From CAMCXT01 sp046302715 (GTDB taxonomy: Bacteria; Bacteroidota; Bacteroidia; M30B66), in NCBI GenBank assembly GCA_046302715.1, contig JBKCHQ010000249.1, positions 1 to 10,783 of the forward strand: a stretch of 10,783 nucleotides of DNA, written 5' to 3'. Below, piece after piece: positions 6,380 to 10,783 of the stretch. A model generated the notes under the pieces. That model worked only from the letters and a program-made list of their open reading frames with translations. It did not search any database and was not told where the DNA came from. The translations under genes and the position numbers were made by a program. Position 1 is the first letter of the stretch. Each line of letters opens with the position of its first letter.

Positions 6380-7633
6380 TTAATTGTTCAAATTATTTAC
6401 ACTGTCTTTTTTTACAATGGGGTTTTGCTTGTAGCGTTTATCCTCATAATAAATAAACATTTTGGCATTCGCTGGCGTCCACCAACGAGTAAATTTCGAG
6501 GTGTAATCGTGTAACCTCACACAACCCAAACTAACGGGCGCACCCATGTATTTTCCGGGTGCGCTGCCCCCCACGGCAAATTCGTGAATGCCGTTCACAA
6601 AGCCTTTGGCTCCGGGATAGGCATCATCTGGAATGATGTGCATGAAATTAGGCAAACCTACCTTGCCTTTGTAAAGAATGGTAGTTCGTGAGCCAAATCC
6701 CATTTCTTTGTCGTGCTTAATGTCCAGCGAATCGTAGGGTAATTGGCTGTCCCAATATCGTGTGGTAAGGCGATTCATGGGGGCGTAATAGCGAGGCTGC
6801 CCATCAAAATCATGCTGGTTGTGCTGCGAGGTATGTGAGTTTTTTGATGAAGTAACAAATTGGGCTACTTTTACTATAGTATCGCCCTGAATTTCGCAAA
6901 GACATAGCCGCTGGCCAATGCAATACGTTCTGCCGTGTACGTCAATGGTGGGTTCTTTTTTGAGTGGATCGGTACGAAACGCCTCTACATGATCGCGAAG
7001 ATTTCGCCATACATCGAACATGTAGCTCATACTTTTTTTATCGGCAGCATTCTTTTTGTTCAACCATTCTGTAATCTGAGCATCGTTGGTGAGCTCGATA
7101 TTATCTTTTTTGCATGCGGTAAAAAATGCCTTGAGTTCGGGCAACTCCCAAACATCGGGAAAAGATTCTTCGCATCCTTCGCAATTTCCTAAGGGATCAA
7201 GGGTATTAAAATCACCCACTATATAACGTTGTGCTTTGTAGTCGGTCTTCGGAAACGACTCGTTATACAAATCATTCCAAGTATAGTGCTTGTTAAAAAT
7301 GCGATCCATTTTGGTGATGAGGGGAGCATAACAAGGATTAATTTTCAACACTTCTTCAGAATCGAGCTTCAATTTTTGGAAGGACGCATAACGGGTAAAC
7401 ATCATGCGTCGTAGATGAAGCAATTCCTTTTTTAACGAGTCGTTCTGCACAAGAGCGATAACCCGGTTAAAATTCGCAAAACTTGAGTCGTTAGTCAGTT
7501 GTTTCAAAAATACAATTGATGTATCTTTTTGCGCCTCCTTGCTGTCGTCATTGCCCATGCTCGCCGCTGAATTACCACAAGAAAGGAGCAGCAAACATTT
7601 TCCCCATAATACGACATATATAAAGGATTTCAT
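6380..7633 (-). CDS. L,D-transpeptidase (YkuD fold) lipoprotein
   Basis: A 417-residue envelope enzyme. The N-terminus MKSFIYVVLWGKCLLLLSCGN has a lipobox with C19 as the lipidated residue. The C-terminal YkuD domain (about 230-400) has the active-site pattern: GIHEFAVGG at 348-356 supplying H350, then APVSLGCVRLHDY at 365-377 with catalytic C371 and R373. Such enzymes form 3-3 peptidoglycan crosslinks or attach proteins to peptidoglycan. The region 30-225 is unassigned and mostly helical-looking, and holds C151-x-x-C154 (GNCEGCEES) and C174. The catalytic domain adds C238, C244 and C246 near its start. Extra cysteines are unusual for a periplasmic enzyme and could form disulphides or bind metal. 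The gene follows the GYF_2 protein gene by 48 bases on the same strand and may be co-transcribed. It ends 2 bases from the convergent HsdR-N gene. Confidence 0.9.
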   Translation of the reverse strand: MKSFIYVVLWGKCLLLLSCGNSAASMGNDDSKEAQKDTSIVFLKQLTNDSSFANFNRVIALVQNDSLKKELLHLRRMMFTRYASFQKLKLDSEEVLKINPCYAPLITKMDRIFNKHYTWNDLYNESFPKTDYKAQRYIVGDFNTLDPLGNCEGCEESFPDVWELPELKAFFTACKKDNIELTNDAQITEWLNKKNAADKKSMSYMFDVWRNLRDHVEAFRTDPLKKEPTIDVHGRTYCIGQRLCLCEIQGDTIVKVAQFVTSSKNSHTSQHNQHDFDGQPRYYAPMNRLTTRYWDSQLPYDSLDIKHDKEMGFGSRTTILYKGKVGLPNFMHIIPDDAYPGAKGFVNGIHEFAVGGSAPGKYMGAPVSLGCVRLHDYTSKFTRWWTPANAKMFIYYEDKRYKQNPIVKKDSVNNLNN

Positions 7634-7649
7634 AAATTAACTGATATTA

Positions 7650-7666
7650 TTTATAAGCGCTATAAA
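7650..7666. repeat. Short inverted repeat in the leader of the L,D-transpeptidase gene
   Basis: TTTATA (7650-7655) and TATAAA (7661-7666) flank the five bases AGCGC. The repeat lies in the 48-base gap between the GYF_2 gene and the transpeptidase start, 16 bases from the ATG. It could be an operator or a weak RNA hairpin, but in AT-rich sequence a six-base arm can arise by chance. Confidence 0.25.
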
Positions 7667-7681
7667 CGTTAATAACAGGAT

Positions 7682-9085
7682 TTATTTTTTTCGTTGAGCC
7701 AAAATAAGATGCGGCTCGTTGTGCGAAATATTATATCCAATTCTGAAAGGAAGTTCTTTACCGCCTCTTTTTTGGAATTCTTCTCTGAGGTCAGACTGTA
7801 CTCTGCTCGAGAATAAGCCAATTGGTCGGGTATATTTACCGTATAGCTCCACGTTCCAGTCGTTGGTAGCCACATATTTGTATGGCATGCCCGAGTCATC
7901 TTGTAATAGCGTATTGGTATTTTCAAGAATTACATTTCGAATATTGGAGAATGAGTCGTTGTGCAGTAGATAAGACGCGGCTTTTAAGAATACGTTTTTA
8001 TTTTGGAAGGCCGAAAAATAGTTGTGAAATCTTGATCCAGGCTTAAATTCTCCATCCGACAGGTCGGTACGATAATACTCTATGGTTTTTAGGGTTTTTC
8101 TGTCGTTATCAGTAAGTTTAATTACAACGCCTGCAGCTTCTTGATACGTGGATGGAATTTGTTTTCCATTTTCATCTAAACTTACGTATTCAATCGAGGA
8201 AATTAGAAATGATTGCCTGCGGGCATAGAAAAGAATTAGCGGAAGTACACCATTTAAGTCAGATTGACGTAATTCTTTTCCCATGTTAATGGTCATAAAA
8301 TATCCACTGCGGTTAGAAGTATAAAGCGACGTTTTAATTCGCTTCATGTAGTCATAAAAATCACTGTTAAATTCGAGTTTTTCCGAGATAGAACCGATGG
8401 GCTCGAGCCCCACCATAACTATCCGATTGCTGCGTGGAAAGAAACAGTTTGAATACAAGAAGTCGGCCCCTGCAAATGGATAGAATAATATTCCAGAATC
8501 TAATTTGGCAAGGGGCGATTCGTCGGTCCATTCTTGAATAGGGAGAACTTTGTCGGTAACCACACGCTCCCATTCTTCGTGCATGGCCCCCTGAATATCA
8601 ATCCATGATGAATTATCTTCGAGCTTATCACGCATGTTGTCGGGAATGATTCCGGCAAGCATCGAAGAAAAGTTAGTCACATTATCATTCACACGGATAG
8701 GGGTTACGCTGGTTTTTTTAGCTTTATTAAGGGAATCGGAATTTAAACTATCCACCTTAAGCGTATCCGCAGTGACAACTTTTGTTTCGCCCGAGGGCCG
8801 TGATTTAACTAAAGAAATTACACCAAAAATAACTATACCGATTAGGGCAATAATGCCGCTTGTTTTAAGCAATTGGGAAGTGTTAACTGCCTTTTTCTTT
8901 TTTTCTAAATCGGGTTTTATAGAAAGGCGAACCTGCTCAAAATCTTCGATTTCGGTAATGGTTTTCCACTCATTGGTGCCCTGTTTACACAAGCGGGTAT
9001 GAAAATTAATAGGTGCATCTTTAAGTTCTTCAACTGAATATGGACCTTCGAGTTTATCGCCGTTTTGTATATAATATTTTCTCAT
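7682..9085 (-). CDS. GYF_2 domain membrane protein with uncharacterised ectodomain (paralogue A)
   Basis: A 467-residue protein of unknown function. Residues 3-52 are a GYF_2 domain (YYIQNGDKLEGPYSVEEL, then NEWKTITEIEDF), a small fold that binds proline-rich peptides in related families. KKKK at 62-65 precedes one transmembrane helix (about 76-93). The positive charges suggest the GYF domain is cytoplasmic and the rest periplasmic. After a Ser/Thr/Lys linker (94-135), residues 138-467 form a large domain with FYPFAGADF (201-209), GYFMTINM (261-268), LNGVLPLI (277-284), ASYLLHNDSFSNIRNVIL (370-387), QDDSGMPYKY (395-404) and DWNVELYGKY (409-418). The same blocks occur in the divergent lipoprotein gene at 9292. 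I do not recognise a named family or catalytic motif. The gene leads into the L,D-transpeptidase gene after 48 bases. Confidence 0.85.
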   Translation of the reverse strand: MRKYYIQNGDKLEGPYSVEELKDAPINFHTRLCKQGTNEWKTITEIEDFEQVRLSIKPDLEKKKKAVNTSQLLKTSGIIALIGIVIFGVISLVKSRPSGETKVVTADTLKVDSLNSDSLNKAKKTSVTPIRVNDNVTNFSSMLAGIIPDNMRDKLEDNSSWIDIQGAMHEEWERVVTDKVLPIQEWTDESPLAKLDSGILFYPFAGADFLYSNCFFPRSNRIVMVGLEPIGSISEKLEFNSDFYDYMKRIKTSLYTSNRSGYFMTINMGKELRQSDLNGVLPLILFYARRQSFLISSIEYVSLDENGKQIPSTYQEAAGVVIKLTDNDRKTLKTIEYYRTDLSDGEFKPGSRFHNYFSAFQNKNVFLKAASYLLHNDSFSNIRNVILENTNTLLQDDSGMPYKYVATNDWNVELYGKYTRPIGLFSSRVQSDLREEFQKRGGKELPFRIGYNISHNEPHLILAQRKK

Positions 9086-9090
9086 GGTGG

Positions 9091-9098
9091 CAAAAATA
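9091..9098 (-). promoter_or_regulatory. Candidate -7 element just before the GYF_2 gene
   Basis: The minus strand reads TATTTTTG, matching TAnnTTTG, only 5 bases before the ATG at 9085. If used, the transcript would start at or next to the start codon and be leaderless or nearly so. A TTTG lies upstream, but at about 25 bases, longer than the usual 19-21 spacer. Confidence 0.35.
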
Positions 9099-9231
9099 GC
9101 TAAAATGTGAATACATAATAAATCAAAAATGAAGGCAATAAAATGGATGTAACATGCACTTTATTATAATCTTGTGGAAATACGTACTTTTTAAAATTGC
9201 AAGTAAAAGACTTTATATTAATTTGTTTTTG

Positions 9232-9239
9232 TACTTTTG
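9232..9239 (+). promoter_or_regulatory. -7 element for the lipoprotein-permease pair
   Basis: TACTTTTG, followed by CGCC, is a full match to the Bacteroidota TAnnTTTG element. It lies 52 bases before the ATG at 9292, giving a leader of about 45 bases. The -33 region is T-rich (ctttatatt) without a clear TTG. A second near match, TACTTTTT, occurs at 9185-9192. Confidence 0.55.
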
Positions 9240-9291
9240 CGCCGCTTAAAAATTAGGTTTGCGCATCAAAAGAAATTAATTCAATTCCATT

Positions 9292-10479
9292 ATGAAGTAT
9301 CTGTTTTCAGGATTACGTTATTTTATTGTCCTTTTTGCTATTGGGATATTGTATGTCGCTTGTGGTGGATCGGGAGAAACAAAACCCAAAAAAGACGAAA
9401 AACGCGATACTGTAAAAAATACAGATACAGTTGCTATTGATAGCAATCTTACAAGGCTTTCACAGCTAATGGCGGGATTAGATACTGTTTTATCGTATCC
9501 TCATCAGCAATGGAATCTGGATTCTGTAAAGCGTTTTTCGCGCGAAACAGCCCAGAAATATTCAAAAATGCGAGAATCTCGACTGTCCAAAATTCACAAT
9601 TGGAATCAAATAAACCTCAAAAATGGTCAGGTGCCCGATACTTCATTTGCTTTTTATCCATTTTCGGGCGGCGATTTTATTCATTTGCACTGGTTGCTTC
9701 CCAATGCCAACAATTATTTAATGGTGGCCCGCGAAGAGGTAGGTTCTATACCTGACCTAACAAAAATGAATAATGCCGAATTACTTAAATACTTGCAAGG
9801 AATTGATGTTGTTTTAAGGGACATTTATAATAAAAGCTATTTCATTACGCTCAACATGATTACCGATATCCGTAATGCTAATTTGGTGAACGGAATGATG
9901 CCTATTATTGTTTGGGCTGCGGCGAAGACCAATCATGAAATTGTTTCTATGAATTATTTTGATATTGACTCAACCGGAGCCACATTGCCAAAAACAGATT
10001 TTAAAAGCTCTGGAGTTCGAATTATGCTCAAGGATAAAGCCACCAAACAGGTTAAATCCCTAACATATCTGTCGGCCGATATTTCTGATGATGGATTTAA
10101 AGCCCAGCCCGGTGTTTTGAAATATTTAAACGCACATGTTCCTGGTCATAGCAATTCTTTTGTAAAATCAGCTTCCTATTTATTACACTACCATACATTT
10201 ACGGGAATAAGAAATTTAATTCTGGATAAAAGCGCTAGTTTGGTTCAAGATGATACAGGAATTCCTTTTAAATATTTTGATTCCAAAACTTGGAACGTAA
10301 ATTTATTTGGAGAGTATGAAAAACCAGTTAGTGATTTTTCGGCCAACCTTTTTCAGAATGATTTAAATGCTGCATATTCTGATTCTAATTATTATAAAGG
10401 CAAGCTAAATTTCTCACTGGGATACCATTGGGGCTCAGGCAATCAGAATCAAATGTTCAGTTATAAAAAGAAAAACTGA
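9292..10479 (+). CDS. Lipoprotein with uncharacterised ectodomain (paralogue B)
   Basis: A 395-residue protein of unknown function. The N-terminus is a lipoprotein signal ending YVAC, with C24 the likely lipidated Cys, followed by a charged Gly/Lys/Asp linker to about residue 50. Residues 55-395 repeat the ectodomain of the divergent gene at 7682-9085. Matching blocks are LSQLMAGL (56-63), FYPFSGGDF (121-129), SYFITLNM (182-189), VNGMMPII (199-206), ASYLLHYHTFTGIRNLIL (294-311), QDDTGIPFKY (319-328) and WNVNLFGEY (334-342). By hand count 28 of 55 residues are identical between 292-346 here and 368-422 there. This copy lacks the GYF domain and membrane helix, so only the anchor differs. I see no catalytic triad or metal site shared by both copies. 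The stop is 2 bases before the permease start, indicating one transcript. Confidence 0.85.
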   Translation: MKYLFSGLRYFIVLFAIGILYVACGGSGETKPKKDEKRDTVKNTDTVAIDSNLTRLSQLMAGLDTVLSYPHQQWNLDSVKRFSRETAQKYSKMRESRLSKIHNWNQINLKNGQVPDTSFAFYPFSGGDFIHLHWLLPNANNYLMVAREEVGSIPDLTKMNNAELLKYLQGIDVVLRDIYNKSYFITLNMITDIRNANLVNGMMPIIVWAAAKTNHEIVSMNYFDIDSTGATLPKTDFKSSGVRIMLKDKATKQVKSLTYLSADISDDGFKAQPGVLKYLNAHVPGHSNSFVKSASYLLHYHTFTGIRNLILDKSASLVQDDTGIPFKYFDSKTWNVNLFGEYEKPVSDFSANLFQNDLNAAYSDSNYYKGKLNFSLGYHWGSGNQNQMFSYKKKN

Positions 10480-10481
10480 GC

Positions 10482-10783
10482 ATGAAGGCCACGAAATATT
10501 CGCTTGGTTCGGCTACCTCTATTGTGGTTGCCAACATGATAGGAACCGGGATTTTTGTAAGTCTGGGCTATCAGCTCATGGATATTAAAGATTTGGCAAC
10601 CATTATTGCATTATGGGTTGTAGGTGGATTAATTGCGCTCTGCGGTGCTTTTGCCTACAGCGAACTGGGTGCAGCAATGCCCAACTCGGGTGGCGAGTAT
10701 CATTTTTTATCGCGTATTTTTCATCCCGGTTTAGGATTTATGTCGGGTTGGTTGAGCGCTACCATAGGTTTTTCGGCGCCCAT
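10482..10783 (+). CDS. APC-family amino-acid permease, 3' end outside window
   Basis: One hundred codons are visible from ATG 10482; the gene runs off the right edge. The first helix carries NMIGTGIFVSLG (18-29), whose GTGIF is the substrate-binding unwound segment of amino acid-polyamine-organocation transporters. The second helix and loop give AYSELGAAMPNSGGEYHFLSRIF (58-80), another hallmark of the family, followed by HPGLGFMSGWL leading into the third helix. It should be an inner-membrane secondary transporter of amino acids or related amines with about 12 helices; the substrate cannot be told from this part. The 2-base gap after the lipoprotein gene implies co-transcription and perhaps translational coupling. 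No stop or frameshift appears in the visible part. Confidence 0.9.
   Translation, partial: MKATKYSLGSATSIVVANMIGTGIFVSLGYQLMDIKDLATIIALWVVGGLIALCGAFAYSELGAAMPNSGGEYHFLSRIFHPGLGFMSGWLSATIGFSAP

Noticed and set aside
7669..7926. Small minus-strand open frame at the end of the GYF_2 gene
   Set aside because: It lies out of frame inside a conserved part of the paralogue domain and has no independent support.

Overview
The window reads as chromosomal DNA of a member of the phylum Bacteroidota. The reasons are: promoter-like TAnnTTTG (-7) elements; start codons without a usable Shine-Dalgarno sequence; a short (257-residue) AMP nucleosidase; a DUF4258 membrane protein; a GYF_2-domain membrane protein; and a stand-alone HsdR-N nuclease-like protein. 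I cannot assign a class or genus. There are no tRNA or rRNA genes, no CRISPR array and no insertion sequence. No gap between genes exceeds about 215 bases, so there is no large empty stretch.

Layout. (1) 1-1005, minus: 5' part of a secreted protein with an Asp-rich heptad tract, cut by the left edge. (2) 1006-1219: AT-rich divergent spacer in which I see no convincing promoter. (3) 1220-2476, plus: secreted DRGH-type nuclease with a C-terminal OB-fold-like extension. (4) 2477-2585: convergent spacer with a weak symmetric hairpin. (5) 2586-3200, minus: deoxynucleoside kinase. (6) 3285-5911, minus: compact operon, in transcription order amn (AMP nucleosidase), DUF4258 membrane protein, ywbE, M16 peptidase; the gaps run from +5 bases to an 8-base overlap. 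(7) 5910-6377, plus: HsdR-N/PD-(D/E)xK protein whose start codon shares two bases with that of amn. (8) 6380-7633, minus: L,D-transpeptidase lipoprotein. (9) 7682-9085, minus: GYF_2 + transmembrane + uncharacterised ectodomain. (10) 9292-10479, plus: lipoprotein carrying the same ectodomain, head-to-head with (9). (11) 10482-10783, plus: 5' part of an APC-family amino-acid permease, 2 bases after (10).

How the genes may work together. The amn and deoxynucleoside kinase genes point to purine salvage, although they lie with peptidase and YwbE genes of unrelated or unknown role. The right half is an envelope block. Two diverged copies of one unrecognised ectodomain are held in the envelope in different ways: one by an inner-membrane helix with a cytoplasmic GYF domain, the other by a lipid anchor. 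One copy precedes a cell-wall crosslinking enzyme and the other precedes a permease. This pair is the best candidate for an undescribed system, though its function cannot be read from the sequence. The second notable feature is the amn/HsdR-N junction, where matching TATATTTG elements sit inside each other's coding sequence, so the two mRNAs should overlap antisense across both start codons.
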